A DNA stretch of 64,000 bases from Microbacterium galbinum (GTDB taxonomy: Bacteria > Actinomycetota > Actinomycetes > Actinomycetales > Microbacteriaceae). The stretch lies in the NCBI RefSeq assembly GCF_023091225.1, contig NZ_JAHWXM010000003.1, forward strand, positions 10,652-74,651, read 5' to 3'. Both the position numbers and the translations under genes were made by a program. Positions 14,647-24,139 of the stretch are shown piece after piece (the first letter of the stretch is position 1; each line of letters begins with the position of its first letter). Under the pieces are notes generated by a model. That model saw nothing but the letters and a program-made list of their open reading frames with translations. It had not been told where the DNA came from and did no database searches.

Positions 14647-15581
14647 ACGTCGGGTCGTCGATCGCGATCGCCGCACTGCTGGGTGGGATGTTCGGACTCG
14701 GCATCCTGGGCATCCTCTCGGTCGTGCCGCGCTGGGGTGCCGCGTCCCTGGCCGTGCGGATCGCTCCGTACGTGCGCGACGTCGTGGACGATGCCGACCT
14801 TCCACTCTCGGCGCTCCCGTCGATCGCCCTGCTCCCCACGGGGAGGCGCTCACCCTGGCAGCATCTCCTCGTTCTCTTCGAGAGGGTGCTCGGCGGGGGA
14901 GAAGCGCTCGCTCGTCGCATCGCGCAGTCGGGCGCGCGTGTCACTCCCTCGGGATTCCGGGCTCGCCAGCTCGGATGGATCGTCGGGGGGATCGGCGGCG
15001 GCGCGCTGGTGATCGTCGTCCTCGTGCTCACCGGCCGCATGACCGCCCCCGTGGCCATCCTTCCGCTCCTCTGCGGAGGCGCAGCCGGAGCCCTCTACGA
15101 CATGCAGTTGTCCACTCGGGTCAAGGCGCGACGCACCCGCCTGACCGACGAGCTTCCGACGACGCTCGAGTTCCTCGCCCTCTGCCTGTCCGCCGGCGAG
15201 GGATTCCTCGACGCTCTTCGGCGGGTGTCATCGGTCGGATCCGGCGAGCTCACCGGCGAGTTCCGGCAGGTCGTCCTCGCGGTCGGCACCGGGTCCCCGC
15301 TGGCGGAGGCGCTGAGCGAGACCGCCGCACGACTCCAGCTGCCGGGCCTCTCGCGCGCGATCGATCAGGTGATCGCCGCACTCGAGCACGGCGCACCCCT
15401 CGCCGCCGTCCTGCAGGCGCAGGCGGGCGACGCCCGCGAGGACGCCAAGCGGATCCTCATCGAGCAGGCCGGGCGAAAGGAGATCCTCATGCTCCTGCCG
15501 CTCGTCTTCCTGATCCTGCCCCTGTCGGTCTTCTTCGCGATCTACCCCGGACTCTTCATCCTCCGGCTCGGCATCGGCTGA
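14643..15581 (+). CDS. tadC: Tad pilus inner-membrane protein TadC-like
   Basis: A 312-residue second F-domain protein. ATG 14643 overlaps the tadB stop by 4 bp. N-terminal membrane helix (IAIAALLGGMFGLGILGIL), two central helices (about 115-150), the F domain LPTTLEFLALCLSAGEGFLDALRRVSS, and the C-terminal helix LLPLVFLILPLSVFFAIYPGLFIL typical of TadC. It pairs with TadB in the pilus base. Ends 20 bp before the pilin-like gene. Confidence 0.88.
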   Translation: MNVGSSIAIAALLGGMFGLGILGILSVVPRWGAASLAVRIAPYVRDVVDDADLPLSALPSIALLPTGRRSPWQHLLVLFERVLGGGEALARRIAQSGARVTPSGFRARQLGWIVGGIGGGALVIVVLVLTGRMTAPVAILPLLCGGAAGALYDMQLSTRVKARRTRLTDELPTTLEFLALCLSAGEGFLDALRRVSSVGSGELTGEFRQVVLAVGTGSPLAEALSETAARLQLPGLSRAIDQVIAALEHGAPLAAVLQAQAGDAREDAKRILIEQAGRKEILMLLPLVFLILPLSVFFAIYPGLFILRLGIG

Positions 15582-15601
15582 GCTCCCACGAAAGGAAACC
15601 C

Positions 15602-15802
15602 ATGAACCCGATCCTTCCCCTCCGCGTCCGCGCGACCCGGTGGATGCGCGCGCTCGCGCACGATGACCGCGGCGATGTGCCCGGCTGGGTGCTCGTGACG
15701 CTCATGACCGCCGGCCTCGTCGTGCTCATCTGGGCGGTCGCCGGTCCGGCGCTGTCGGATCTGTTCGAGCAGGCGATCCAGCGGGTCTCCGGGATCCAGT
15801 GA
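15602..15802 (+). CDS. Flp-type pilin-like small protein
   Basis: A 66-residue protein with ribosome site GAAAGGAAA before ATG 15602. A charged N-terminus with DDRGDVPGW precedes one hydrophobic helix (VLVTLMTAGLVVLIWAVAGPAL) and a short amphipathic tail. This is the size and layout of Flp pilins, and the position after tadC fits, but the usual Gly-Glu/Tyr processing site is not evident (GDVPGW instead). It could be the major pilin or a pseudopilin. Its stop overlaps the next GTG. Confidence 0.6.
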   Translation: MNPILPLRVRATRWMRALAHDDRGDVPGWVLVTLMTAGLVVLIWAVAGPALSDLFEQAIQRVSGIQ

Positions 15803-16200
15803 GATCGTCCGGGATCCGCGACGATGAGCGGGGATCGAGCCCCGTCGAGTTCGTTCTCGTCGGCACGCTCCTCACCGCGCTCACACTCGCCGTGATCCAG
15901 CTCGGTGTCGCCGTCTACGTCCGCAACGTGGTGCACGATGCAGCGGTCGAGGGCGCGTACCATGCGGCGCTCGCCGACACCACGCTCGAGGAGGGCGCCG
16001 AGCGGGCGCGCGAGGTGATCGAGCGCGCGGTCGGGGCCCCGTATGCCGAGGACATCGCCGTCGGCGTCACCGACCTCGGCGACCGCGATCGCGTCGATGT
16101 GCGCATCCGCACGACGTTCCCACTGGTCGGCCTGATCGGCATCCCCGCCGCCTGGGAGGTGACCGCGCATGCTCCGATGGAGAGCCTGGGGGAGGAATGA
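15799..16200 (+). CDS. TadE-like pseudopilin
   Basis: A 133-residue protein from GTG 15799. DDERGSSPVEFVLVGTLLTALTLAVIQLGVAVYVRN is the TadE signature: a Gly-Ser-Pro-Val-Glu-Phe processing region followed by a single membrane helix and an exported domain. TadE-like minor pilins prime Flp pilus assembly. It overlaps both neighbours, by 4 bp upstream and 32 bp downstream. Confidence 0.8.
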   Translation: MRSSGIRDDERGSSPVEFVLVGTLLTALTLAVIQLGVAVYVRNVVHDAAVEGAYHAALADTTLEEGAERAREVIERAVGAPYAEDIAVGVTDLGDRDRVDVRIRTTFPLVGLIGIPAAWEVTAHAPMESLGEE

Positions 16201-16624
16201 CGACGGTTCCGCCGCGCTGGAGTTCATCACGGTCGGGGTGATCCTGCTGGTGCCGTTCGCCTACCTCGTGATCCTCCTGGGCGCGATCCAGGAGCAGTCC
16301 TTGGGGGCGGAGGCCGCTGCGAGACACATCGCCCGGACCATCGCGCTGTCGACTGGCCCGGAATCCGCGGCGCTCGCGGCGGACGACGTGCTCACCGCGG
16401 TCGTCGACGAGTACGGGATGGATGCCGAGGCCACCGACGTCGCTCTCTCCTGCGTGCCCGAAGGCACCGAGTGCCCCACAGGCGGCGCGACGCTCCGCGT
16501 GACGGTCACCACGGTCGTGCGGATGCCGTTCGTGCCGGAGATGCTCGGACTCGACAGCGCCCTCGCCGTTCCTCTGGAGGCCACCTCCGTGCAGAAGGTC
16601 GGTCGCGGTTGGGGGAGCGGATGA
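16169..16624 (+). CDS. TadE/TadF-like pilus protein
   Basis: A 151-residue protein. NDDGSAALEFITVGVILLVPFAYLVILLGAIQEQ repeats the TadE-type Glu-Phe plus membrane helix layout, followed by an exported domain with two Cys (LSCVPEGTECP) that could form a disulfide. ATG 16169 lies 32 bp inside the preceding gene, in another frame; both frames look coding. Probable minor pilin of the same locus. Confidence 0.75.
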   Translation: MLRWRAWGRNDDGSAALEFITVGVILLVPFAYLVILLGAIQEQSLGAEAAARHIARTIALSTGPESAALAADDVLTAVVDEYGMDAEATDVALSCVPEGTECPTGGATLRVTVTTVVRMPFVPEMLGLDSALAVPLEATSVQKVGRGWGSG

Positions 16625-17043
16625 TGCGGCGTCGTACGAGCGAGGCCGAGGAGGGCAGCATCCTACTCCTGACCCTGGGCTACGTGCTCCTCGCGCTCGC
16701 GATCGTGCTGGTCTGCGTGTGCGCCACCGACCTGTACCTCGCGCAGAAACGTCTCGACGCGCTGGCCGATTCGGCGGCGGCAGCGGCAGCGGACGGGTTC
16801 ACACTCGTCGCCGATGACCACGGCGTCCGTGCCGAGCTCGACGACGGCGACATGCGGGAGCAGGCGCTCGAGGTCATCGACGCGATCGAGGGAGATGCCG
16901 CCCTCGTCGACGCCTGGACACCCGACGGTGTCTCGGTGCGGGTGACGGTGACGGCACCCTGGCATCCGCCGGTGTTCTCGCCCTTCGTGCCCGACGGCGT
17001 CGTGCTCGAAGCGACCGCGACGAGCCGCACCGCGCTGCGATGA
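16621..17043 (+). CDS. TadG-like pilus assembly protein
   Basis: A 140-residue protein starting at the first of two adjacent ATGs (16621 or 16624). EEGSILLLTLGYVLLALAIVLVCVCATDLYLAQKRLDALADSAAAAAADGF matches the TadG/Rv3660-type N-terminus: a membrane helix, then the QKRLDALADSAAAAAADG helix. An extracellular beta-rich remainder follows. It ends the tad block; the next gene runs toward it on the other strand, 7 bp away. Confidence 0.72.
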   Translation: MMRRRTSEAEEGSILLLTLGYVLLALAIVLVCVCATDLYLAQKRLDALADSAAAAAADGFTLVADDHGVRAELDDGDMREQALEVIDAIEGDAALVDAWTPDGVSVRVTVTAPWHPPVFSPFVPDGVVLEATATSRTALR

Positions 17044-17050
17044 GCGACCG

Positions 17051-18340
17051 TCAGCCGGGAGGCGGCACCGGGTCGTCATCCCGAACCCTCGGGACGAACC
17101 GGGGGATCCACCGGACGAACCCCACGGCACCGAGCAGACCGATCACCCCGATCGCAGCGGCTGCGACCGGAAGGGACGCGATCGCCGTGATCGCCGACAC
17201 CAGAAGCGGAGCGATCGCCCCACCGGCATCCGTCAGCGTCCGCCAGGATCCGAGGAAGGCCGCGGGTTCGCGCTTCGGCGCGACATCGGCGCCCAACGTG
17301 AGCAGGATGCCGCTGGACAGGCCGTTGCCCACACCGAGCACCGCGGCGAACATCCCGAACCACAGCACCGGTGCCTCGACGTCGTGCGACAGCGAGAGGG
17401 CGACGAAGCCCGCTCCCATCAGGATCATCGCCGGCATCGCCGCCCACATCCGGCCGAACCGGTCCATGACCTGCCCGCTCGCGTAGAACAGCGCGAAGTC
17501 GATCGCGCCCGAGATCCCGACGACCAGTGCGATCGTCTGCGCATCGAGGCCCAGCGAGAGGCCCCAGAGCGGCAGCACGACCTGGCGGGCCGAACGCACG
17601 GCCGAAAGCGACGCCGCGGCGAGGCCGAGCCGGCTGAGCACCGTGCGCTGCTGCCACATCGTGCGGAAGATCCCGATCCGCTCGAAGGTGGGGATCGCTC
17701 CGCTGACCACCTCGCCCGAGTCCTCGGCCGTGCCGATGCGGATGGGGGAGGTCACAGCGGGCGGGATCGTCTTCTCCGGATCGGGGCCGAAGAGTACGAG
17801 CAGCACCATCACCGTGAGGCATCCGAGGAAGAACCAGATCGCGGCGGTCTCGGTGGCGAACAGTTCCAGCAGACCCGCCGCGACGAACGGCCCGATGAAG
17901 ATCCCCAGGCGAAAGCTGCCGCCCAGCAACGACAGCGCACGAGCGCGGAACTCGATGGGCACCCGCGTGGTCATGAAGGCGTGACGCGCGAGCCCGAAGG
18001 CGGCGGCGCAGAAACCGAGGACGAAGACGGATGCCGCCAGCACGCCGATCGACGGGGCGAAGACCATCCCGACCGCCGAGAGCATGGCGATCGCGCCGGC
18101 GATGACCATCGTGAACCGCTCGCCGATACGCGCGACCGCCCATCCGGCGGGCAGATTGCCGCAGAGCTGACCGACGACCAGCGCCGAGGCGACCAGCGCG
18201 GCGAACGCGACGTCGGCGCCCATCGATGCGGCGATGACGGGGATCAGCGGGATCACCGCGCCCTCGCCGAGCGAGAACAGCAAGGTCGGGAGATACACCA
18301 TCGGCCCGAATCGTCGGAGGACCGTGGATGCACTGCTCAC
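17051..18340 (-). CDS. MFS transporter
   Basis: A 429-residue major facilitator permease. About twelve hydrophobic segments are visible. The loop between helices 2 and 3 ([13 protein letters not shown]) corresponds to the MFS Gly-x-x-x-D-R-x-G-R motif in degenerate form, and the second half has [12 protein letters not shown] in the equivalent place. Such sequences are usually proton-driven drug or metabolite exporters; the substrate cannot be told. Divergently arranged with prfB, with only 46 bp between start codons. Confidence 0.85.
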   Translation of the reverse strand: MSSASTVLRRFGPMVYLPTLLFSLGEGAVIPLIPVIAASMGADVAFAALVASALVVGQLCGNLPAGWAVARIGERFTMVIAGAIAMLSAVGMVFAPSIGVLAASVFVLGFCAAAFGLARHAFMTTRVPIEFRARALSLLGGSFRLGIFIGPFVAAGLLELFATETAAIWFFLGCLTVMVLLVLFGPDPEKTIPPAVTSPIRIGTAEDSGEVVSGAIPTFERIGIFRTMWQQRTVLSRLGLAAASLSAVRSARQVVLPLWGLSLGLDAQTIALVVGISGAIDFALFYASGQVMDRFGRMWAAMPAMILMGAGFVALSLSHDVEAPVLWFGMFAAVLGVGNGLSSGILLTLGADVAPKREPAAFLGSWRTLTDAGGAIAPLLVSAITAIASLPVAAAAIGVIGLLGAVGFVRWIPRFVPRVRDDDPVPPPG

Positions 18341-18386
18341 CGTTCGAGGCTACTCCCGCGGCGACGACAGGATAGGCTCGGTGATC

Positions 18387-19496
18387 ATGCTCGAACTCGA
18401 TCTCTCCGCCGACATCCAGGCACTCAGGCACACCTTCGGCGACATCAGCGAGGTCGTCGATGTCGCACGGCTCCGTGACGAGATCGCGCGGCTCAGCGAA
18501 GAAGCCGGTGCCCCCGACCTCTGGGACGACACCGAGAACGCGCAGAAGGTCACCAGCGCGCTGAGCCACCGCCAGTCCGAGCTCGCCCGCGTCACCGGCA
18601 TCGCCCAGCGCCTCGACGACCTCGAAGTGCTCGTCGACCTGGCCAACGAGATGGGTGACGAGGACTCCGCGCAGGAGGCTCGCACCGAACTCGCAGCCCT
18701 CACCGAGATGATCAACCAGCTCGAGGTGCAGACGCTGCTCGACGGCGAATACGACGAGCGCTCCGCGATCGTGACGATCCGCTCCGGCGCGGGTGGCGAC
18801 GACGCGACCGACTTCGCCGAGATGCTCATGCGCATGTACCTGCGCTGGGCCGAGCGGCACAAGTACCCCGTGAAGGTCATGGACACCTCCTACGCCGAGG
18901 GCGCGGGCATCAAATCGGCCACGTTCGAGATCGACGCGCCGTACGCGTTCGGCACGGTGTCGGTCGAGGCAGGCACCCACCGCCTGGCGCGCATCAGCCC
19001 CTTCGGTTCGGCCGACAAGCGTCAGACGTCGTTCGCCGCGGTCGAGGTCATCCCGCTCATGGAGGAGGCGACCGAGGTCGACATCCCCGAGAACGACATC
19101 CGCGTCGACGTCTTCCGCTCGTCCGGTCCCGGCGGCCAGTCGGTCAACACCACCGACTCCGCCGTGCGACTGACCCACCTTCCGACCGGCATCGTCGTGT
19201 CGATGCAGAACGAGAAGTCGCAGATCCAGAACCGCGCCGCAGCCATGCGCGTGCTGCAGACCCGCCTCCTCCTGCTGCAAAAGGAGCAGGAAGCAGCGAA
19301 GAAGAAGGAACTCGCGGGCAACATCACCGCCAGCTGGGGCGACCAGATGCGTTCGTACTTCCTCTACGGTCAGCAGCTCGTGAAGGATCTTCGCACCGGA
19401 TACGAGTCGGGCAACCCGATGGCGGTCTTCGACGGCGACCTCGACGGCTTCATCTCCGCCGGCATCCGTTGGCGCAAGCGTCCCGAAGAGGACTGA
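18387..19496 (+). CDS. prfB: Peptide chain release factor 2
   Basis: A 369-residue class I release factor. It has the SPF anticodon-like tripeptide ([12 protein letters not shown]) that reads UGA/UAA and the GGQ catalytic motif in [20 protein letters not shown]. The N-terminal domain is intact and in one frame, so the programmed frameshift of many prfB genes is absent; I looked for an in-frame TGA near codon 25 and found none. ATG 18387 has a TAGGCT box 8 nt before it, so the mRNA may be leaderless. Confidence 0.95.
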   Translation: MLELDLSADIQALRHTFGDISEVVDVARLRDEIARLSEEAGAPDLWDDTENAQKVTSALSHRQSELARVTGIAQRLDDLEVLVDLANEMGDEDSAQEARTELAALTEMINQLEVQTLLDGEYDERSAIVTIRSGAGGDDATDFAEMLMRMYLRWAERHKYPVKVMDTSYAEGAGIKSATFEIDAPYAFGTVSVEAGTHRLARISPFGSADKRQTSFAAVEVIPLMEEATEVDIPENDIRVDVFRSSGPGGQSVNTTDSAVRLTHLPTGIVVSMQNEKSQIQNRAAAMRVLQTRLLLLQKEQEAAKKKELAGNITASWGDQMRSYFLYGQQLVKDLRTGYESGNPMAVFDGDLDGFISAGIRWRKRPEED

Positions 19497-19502
19497 TCGC
19501 GA

Positions 19503-19515
19503 GCGCGCCGCGCGC
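19503..19515. terminator. Hairpin between prfB and DUF2510 gene
   Basis: GCGCG-CCG-CGCGC hairpin between two convergent genes, followed by ATTTC. Short, GC-rich and without a long U tract; a possible shared terminator. Position is the main support. Confidence 0.4.
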
Positions 19516-19518
19516 ATT

Positions 19519-20535
19519 TCAGCGGGCGGCGCCCTCGAGAGTTCCGGTCACGGTGCTGCCGTCGTAGTCGTAGATCAGGCACTGCATCGTGCGGTCTCCG
19601 CCAGCCCATGATGTCTCCGTCGGCGTGAGCCACCAGTAGTTCAGCTCGGATTCCTCATAGGCGATGCCGGCGAACTCCTCGAACTGCGGCTCGCACTCGC
19701 GGATCGCCGCCTCCGTGAGTGCGTCCTCGCCGGGGAACTCTCCGTCCGGTAGATCGAACTCGTAGTAGATCTCGTCGATGTGCGGACCGTCGCACGGCAC
19801 GATCGTCACCTCGAAGAACTCTTCGCCGTCCAGCTCCTCGGGGAGGCAGTCGCCCACCTCCAGGTCGCTGGCGTAGATCACCTCGCCGCCGGGAACGTCG
19901 TCCGCGCTCCCTGACGCGGAGAACGAACCCACGAGGACGAACGAGAGCACGGCCGCGAGAAGCGCCCCGAGCACGGCGACCGCCAGCCCGGCGATTCCCG
20001 CCCACTTGCGGGCGTGGAGGAACAGAGACACGAGCGACAGGACGAATCCCGCGCCGAGGAGCAGCCATCCGATGAGCGGGATCTGCGGGATGCAGGCCAC
20101 GATCGTTCCGAGTGCCGCGGCGATGAGGCCGGCGAGCCCGACGGCCGGGAACGGCGCGGGAGAGGCACCGGGGAGTGCGTAGCCGTCGTACGGCGCCGGC
20201 ATCCCCGGGGCGGACGGATACGGCGAGAACTGCGGAGAGGGCGAGTACTGCGGTGCGGATGGATACTGCGGGTAGGTCGCTGCAGAGGGGTACTGCGGCG
20301 CCGACGGATATGCAGGTGCCGAGGGGTGCTGCGGCGCGACGATCGGCGATGCCCCCGGCGGTGCGGTGGGCACCGGCGGGGCGAGGGGCGGCGTGTACGG
20401 CGGTACGAACGGTGCGGGCTCAGGAGACACGAGCGCGGGGGCGGCGGAGGCGGCGACGTGCGCCGTCCATCCCGATCCGTCCCACCAGCGCTTCTGCCCG
20501 GATCCGTCGTCGTACCAGCCTGCGGGAGTCGACAC
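19519..20535 (-). CDS. DUF2510 / septum-formation-like membrane protein
   Basis: A 338-residue protein. The DUF2510 module fills residues 1-30 (PAGWYDDGSGQKRWWDGSGWTAH). Residues 30-130 are Pro/Tyr/Ser-rich (repeats such as QYPSAP). Membrane helices lie near 132-185 and 190-212. The exported C-terminus has LEVGDCLPEELDG, VPCDGPHIDEIYYEF and CEPQFEEF, the pattern of actinobacterial septum-formation (Septum_form) domains. The protein probably sits at the envelope, with the proline-rich part in the cytosol. Role unproven. Confidence 0.8.
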   Translation of the reverse strand: MSTPAGWYDDGSGQKRWWDGSGWTAHVAASAAPALVSPEPAPFVPPYTPPLAPPVPTAPPGASPIVAPQHPSAPAYPSAPQYPSAATYPQYPSAPQYSPSPQFSPYPSAPGMPAPYDGYALPGASPAPFPAVGLAGLIAAALGTIVACIPQIPLIGWLLLGAGFVLSLVSLFLHARKWAGIAGLAVAVLGALLAAVLSFVLVGSFSASGSADDVPGGEVIYASDLEVGDCLPEELDGEEFFEVTIVPCDGPHIDEIYYEFDLPDGEFPGEDALTEAAIRECEPQFEEFAGIAYEESELNYWWLTPTETSWAGGDRTMQCLIYDYDGSTVTGTLEGAAR

Positions 20536-20568
20536 CTCGGTGGTGCTCTTCGTCTCGGCGCTCCGCGG

Positions 20569-21846
20569 TCAGCGGGCGCTGGCCTCGACGGTCACTTCCG
20601 CGACATCCTGCATCAGTTCGTCGGTGATGACGATCGTGTAGGAGTCGCTCTGCGCGACATCGAACGACAGCGTGCCCTGCGCGGTCTCGCCCGGGGCAAG
20701 CTGGGCGGACTCGAGAGTGGCGTCGCCGAAGTAGTCGTAGGTGCCCTCGTTGCCGTCGGCATCGATCACCGTGAAGTAGAGCGGGTTGACGGAGGTGTCG
20801 CCGCTGATGGCCTCCCACGTGAGCTCGACCGAGAGATATCCGCCGTTCTCGGCCTCGAAGCTGGAGCCGTTGGAGGTGCCCCAGGACGCGGCGGTGATGG
20901 TGACCTCGCTCTCGCCCGAGTACTGGTTCACCGTGACGGGAGAGCCCATCGTGCCCTCCACGATCTCGCCGGAGTCCTCTCCGCCGTCGGTGCCGATCGA
21001 GGGCACGGGCGGGGGCGAGTACGACTCCGCGCTGTCGATGGCGATCTGGGCGATGCCGAACGTGAAGAACACGATCGCCATGATGCCGCCGACGATGCCG
21101 CCGAGGACGGACACTCCGATTCCCGTGATTCCCGGCCACTTCTTGCCCTTGAGGAAGAGCGACACGATCGAGACCACGAGTCCGGCGAAGAGGAGGATCC
21201 AGCCGAAGACCGCGGTCAGCAGGAAGCAGACGAGGATCGTTCCCAGCACGGCGAGACCGAGTCCGACCAGGCCGAGCACCGAGATCGGGCGGGGCTCGGC
21301 GGCGGGGGATCCGGGGTACGGGGTGTACCCGCCGGGGGCGCCGCCGTAGGGAGCGCTGCCGGGGTATGCGCCCGTCGGAGCGACGCCGTAGGCCGGAGCG
21401 CCTCCGGGGGCGGTGGTCGGATAGCCGGGTGCTGCGTAGGCCGGCGCTGCGTAAGCGGGTGCCTCGGGAGCGACGTACGCGGGCGCCTCGGGAGCCACGT
21501 AGGCCGGGGCTTCGGGGGCGACGTAGGCCGGGGCTTCGGGGGCGACGTATGCGGGTGCTTCGGGGTCTACGTCGGATGCCGGCGCCTCGGCTGCGGCATC
21601 TGCATGTGCCGACGGCTCGTTCTCTTCGGCGACCGCGATGGTCGCGTCCACCTCGGCCTCGGTCGGGACGACGGGGAGCGGCTCCTCGGCGACCTGCGCG
21701 GTCGGCTGCTCGGAGACGGTGGTCGTCTCGGGAGCGCTCGCTTCGGGAGCCGTCGCCTCGGGAGCGAAGTGCTCGGTCCACTGCTCGCCGTCCCACCAGC
21801 GCTGACGCCCGGAACCGTCGTCGTACCAGCCTGCAGGTGTCGTCAT
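20569..21846 (-). CDS. DUF2510 membrane protein with EAPAYVAP repeats
   Basis: A 425-residue paralogue of the neighbouring gene, starting at ATG 21846. DUF2510 at residues 1-28 (PAGWYDDGSGRQRWWDGEQWTEH), then a long Glu/Ala/Pro-rich linker with five near-identical 8-residue repeats (EAPAYVAP), then YPG-rich sequence, membrane helices around 225-300 and an exported C-terminal beta-domain (SGESEVTITAASWGTS, AQLAPGETAQGTLSFDV) like DUF4352-type telokin folds. Two DUF2510 genes in tandem suggest duplication followed by exchange of the exported domain. Function unknown. Confidence 0.78.
   Translation of the reverse strand: MTTPAGWYDDGSGRQRWWDGEQWTEHFAPEATAPEASAPETTTVSEQPTAQVAEEPLPVVPTEAEVDATIAVAEENEPSAHADAAAEAPASDVDPEAPAYVAPEAPAYVAPEAPAYVAPEAPAYVAPEAPAYAAPAYAAPGYPTTAPGGAPAYGVAPTGAYPGSAPYGGAPGGYTPYPGSPAAEPRPISVLGLVGLGLAVLGTILVCFLLTAVFGWILLFAGLVVSIVSLFLKGKKWPGITGIGVSVLGGIVGGIMAIVFFTFGIAQIAIDSAESYSPPPVPSIGTDGGEDSGEIVEGTMGSPVTVNQYSGESEVTITAASWGTSNGSSFEAENGGYLSVELTWEAISGDTSVNPLYFTVIDADGNEGTYDYFGDATLESAQLAPGETAQGTLSFDVAQSDSYTIVITDELMQDVAEVTVEASAR
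21442..21561. repeat. 24-bp coding tandem repeat
   Basis: Five copies of a 24-bp unit encoding EAPAYVAP, the last one changed to EAPAYAAP, inside the DUF2510 linker. Copy number in such arrays changes easily by slippage without shifting the frame, so linker length may vary between strains. Confidence 0.8.
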
Positions 21847-21889
21847 GGCATCCCCCTCGGATCTCACGTCCGCGTGGATGGCGCGGACT

Positions 21890-21912
21890 GCCACTTCATG
21901 TATAGCAGTGGC
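21890..21912 (-). promoter_or_regulatory. Extended -10 with hairpin before DUF2510 gene
   Basis: On the minus strand TGCTATACA reads as an extended -10, placed about 50 bp upstream of ATG 21846. It sits inside a GCCACT/AGTGGC inverted repeat with an 11-base loop, which could be an operator. No clear -35. Confidence 0.4.
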
Positions 21913-22020
21913 TCGTGACATCGACGGAGACGGATGTCGAACGACGCCTTCTCGCACGTCCGGCCCGCGCGGGGTGTCGCGCGCGGCGCGGGAGGGGAGC
22001 GCGCTTAGGCTCGTACCGCC

Positions 22021-23133
22021 ATGATTCGGTTCGAGAACGTCACGAAACGCTACCGCGGGACGTCCAAGCCCGCCCTCTCCGGAGTCGACTTCGAGGTGCA
22101 GCGCGGGGAGTTCGTCTTCCTCGTGGGTGCCTCGGGTTCCGGGAAGTCGTCCTGCCTGCGGCTCATCCTGCGCGAGGACGTGCCCACCACGGGCCGCGTC
22201 GCGGTGATGGGGCGCGACCTCCGTTCGCTCGCGAACCGCAAGGTGCCGTACTTCCGACGCCACATCGGCTCGGTGTTCCAGGACTTCCGCCTGCTTCCGT
22301 CGAAGACGGTGTACCAGAACGTCGCCTTCACCCTCCAGGTGACCGGTTCGTCGCGGGGCTTCATCCAGCAGGCCGTTCCCGAGGCGTTGGCGCTGGTCGG
22401 TCTCGACGGCAAGCAGAAGCGCATGCCGCATGAGCTCTCGGGCGGTGAGCAGCAGCGCGTCGCGATCGCGCGCGCTCTCGTCAATCGCCCCCAGGTGCTG
22501 CTCGCCGATGAGCCGACGGGAAACCTCGACCCTGCCACCTCCGTGGACATCATGCAGCTCCTCGCACGTATCAACGCGGGCGGAACGACCGTGCTCATGG
22601 CCACGCACGAGGCCGGTTTCGTCGATCAGATGAAGCGCCGCGTGATCGAGCTCCGCGACGGCGTGATGGTGCGCGACGAGGTGCACGGCGGTTACGGCGA
22701 CACCTCCAACATCCCGCGTCTCGTTCCCGAGGAGGTGCGCGGCGCCGCCGCCGCGGCTGCGCTCACGGCGGTGCAGGAGGTGCAGCGCCAGACGTCTGAT
22801 CTGTCGATCGTACGGGCCGCACTGACCGAGGAGCTCAGCGCGCAGCGCAAGGCCGCGGCATCCGCTCCGACACCCGCCTCCCCGGCGCCCGTGCCGACTC
22901 CCACCGCCGCGGCAGCCGCTCCGGCTCCGGGCCAGGTCCCCGCCGCGGCTCCCGCGGAACCCGCCGCCGATGAGGCTGCGCGCGCCGAAGCCGACGCCGC
23001 GCCGACGTCTCCCTCCACCGGTCCGCGCACGCATCCGATCGTCCTTCCCGAGGTCGACGTCGCCGAGCTCGGCGTCGCCGACAGACTCGGCCTCTCCAGC
23101 GGCGACGACGAGGAAGTGGGTCCGACCTCATGA
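22021..23133 (+). CDS. ftsE: Cell-division ATPase FtsE with long C-terminal tail
   Basis: A 370-residue ABC ATPase. Walker A is [10 protein letters not shown], the Q-loop is [10 protein letters not shown], the signature is [17 protein letters not shown] and Walker B is [12 protein letters not shown]. These fill residues 1-225, the whole of a normal FtsE. The remaining 145 residues are an Ala/Pro/Glu-rich tail ([18 protein letters not shown] and similar) ending in a short conserved-looking acidic segment ([18 protein letters not shown]). FtsE pairs with FtsX, the next gene (4-bp overlap), to control peptidoglycan hydrolases at division. The tail is unusual in length. Confidence 0.92.
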   Translation: MIRFENVTKRYRGTSKPALSGVDFEVQRGEFVFLVGASGSGKSSCLRLILREDVPTTGRVAVMGRDLRSLANRKVPYFRRHIGSVFQDFRLLPSKTVYQNVAFTLQVTGSSRGFIQQAVPEALALVGLDGKQKRMPHELSGGEQQRVAIARALVNRPQVLLADEPTGNLDPATSVDIMQLLARINAGGTTVLMATHEAGFVDQMKRRVIELRDGVMVRDEVHGGYGDTSNIPRLVPEEVRGAAAAAALTAVQEVQRQTSDLSIVRAALTEELSAQRKAAASAPTPASPAPVPTPTAAAAAPAPGQVPAAAPAEPAADEAARAEADAAPTSPSTGPRTHPIVLPEVDVAELGVADRLGLSSGDDEEVGPTS

Positions 23134-24044
23134 GAATCGGACTGATCCTCACCGAGGCCCTGCTGGGCCTGCGCCGGAACATCTCGATGGTGATCTCGGT
23201 CGTGCTCGTGACGTTCGTCTCGCTCACCTTCGTGGGCGCGGCGATCCTGATGCAGTCGCAGATCGGCGTCATGCGCGGCTACTGGAGCGAACGCGCCCAG
23301 GTCGCCGTGTACATGTGCTCGGCCGTGTCGGAGTCCGACACCTGCGTAGACGGGGCTGCGAGCGAAGAGCAGGTCGCCTCGGTGCGCGCCCAGCTCGAGG
23401 GCGACGCGCTCGCGCCGCTCATCAGCTCGATGACCTTCGACACGAAGGAAGACACCTACGCCAAGCTCGTCGAGCAGGTGGGCGAGGAGCAGGCGAGCGT
23501 GATCACCCCGGACCAGGCGTTCGAGGTCTTCTTCGTGACGATGAAGGATCCGGGGCAGTCCCAGGTGCTCTCCGAAGCCTTCAGCGGTCAGACCGGCGTC
23601 GAGCAGGTCAAGGATCAGCTGCAATATCTCGAACCGCTGTTCTCGGCGCTCACGGTCGCCACGTACGTGGCTGTCGGGATCGCCGTGCTCATGCTCATCG
23701 CTGCGACGCTGCTCATCGCCACGACCATCCGATTGTCGGCCTACGCGCGGCGCAAGGAGATCGGGATCATGCGCCTGGTGGGCGCGTCGAACCGCTTCAT
23801 CCAGACGCCGTTCGTGCTCGAAGGCGTCTTCGCCGCCCTGCTGGGATCGGCGCTCGCGAGTGCGGCGATCCTCGCGGGCGTGCACTTCGGTGTGAACGGC
23901 TACCTGCGGGGACGCGTGCCCTTCATCACGACCTGGATCGGAATGCAGGATGCCGCGTGGGTCGTGCCGGTGCTGATCGGCATCGGCGTCGTGCTCGCCG
24001 CACTCTCGGCGGGCTTCGCGATCCGGCGCTGGTTGCGCACCTGA
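23130..24044 (+). CDS. ftsX: Cell-division protein FtsX
   Basis: A 304-residue permease-like partner of FtsE. First membrane helix near residues 22-45 (ISMVISVVLVTFVSLTFVGAAIL), a large extracellular loop of about 150 residues with a Cys pair (MCSAVSESDTC), then three more helices (ATYVAVGIAVLMLIAATLL, the segment after IGIMRLVGASNRFIQTPF, and the C-terminal one ending RRWLRT). The loop binds and activates hydrolases in relatives. ATG overlaps the ftsE stop. Confidence 0.93.
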   Translation: MRIGLILTEALLGLRRNISMVISVVLVTFVSLTFVGAAILMQSQIGVMRGYWSERAQVAVYMCSAVSESDTCVDGAASEEQVASVRAQLEGDALAPLISSMTFDTKEDTYAKLVEQVGEEQASVITPDQAFEVFFVTMKDPGQSQVLSEAFSGQTGVEQVKDQLQYLEPLFSALTVATYVAVGIAVLMLIAATLLIATTIRLSAYARRKEIGIMRLVGASNRFIQTPFVLEGVFAALLGSALASAAILAGVHFGVNGYLRGRVPFITTWIGMQDAAWVVPVLIGIGVVLAALSAGFAIRRWLRT

Positions 24045-24139
24045 CCATCTCGGCCGGGTCGGAAGTGGCTCGGAGGCACGTGACGCAGGTATGCTGAAAG
24101 GCTGTTGTGCGAGCGCACGACACGGATCAGGAGAGCATC

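Noticed and set aside
18387..18480. Programmed +1 frameshift in prfB
   Set aside because: The N-terminal frame is continuous and no in-frame TGA with a CTTTGA-like slip site is present.
21442..21561. CRISPR-like repeat array
   Set aside because: The repeat is 24 bp without spacers and is an in-frame peptide repeat; no cas genes in the window.
24045..24139. tmRNA (ssrA) gene beside smpB
   Set aside because: The 95-bp gap contains only a promoter-like TATGCT and a small hairpin; no tRNA-Ala-like ends. The downstream side is occupied by the peptidase gene.
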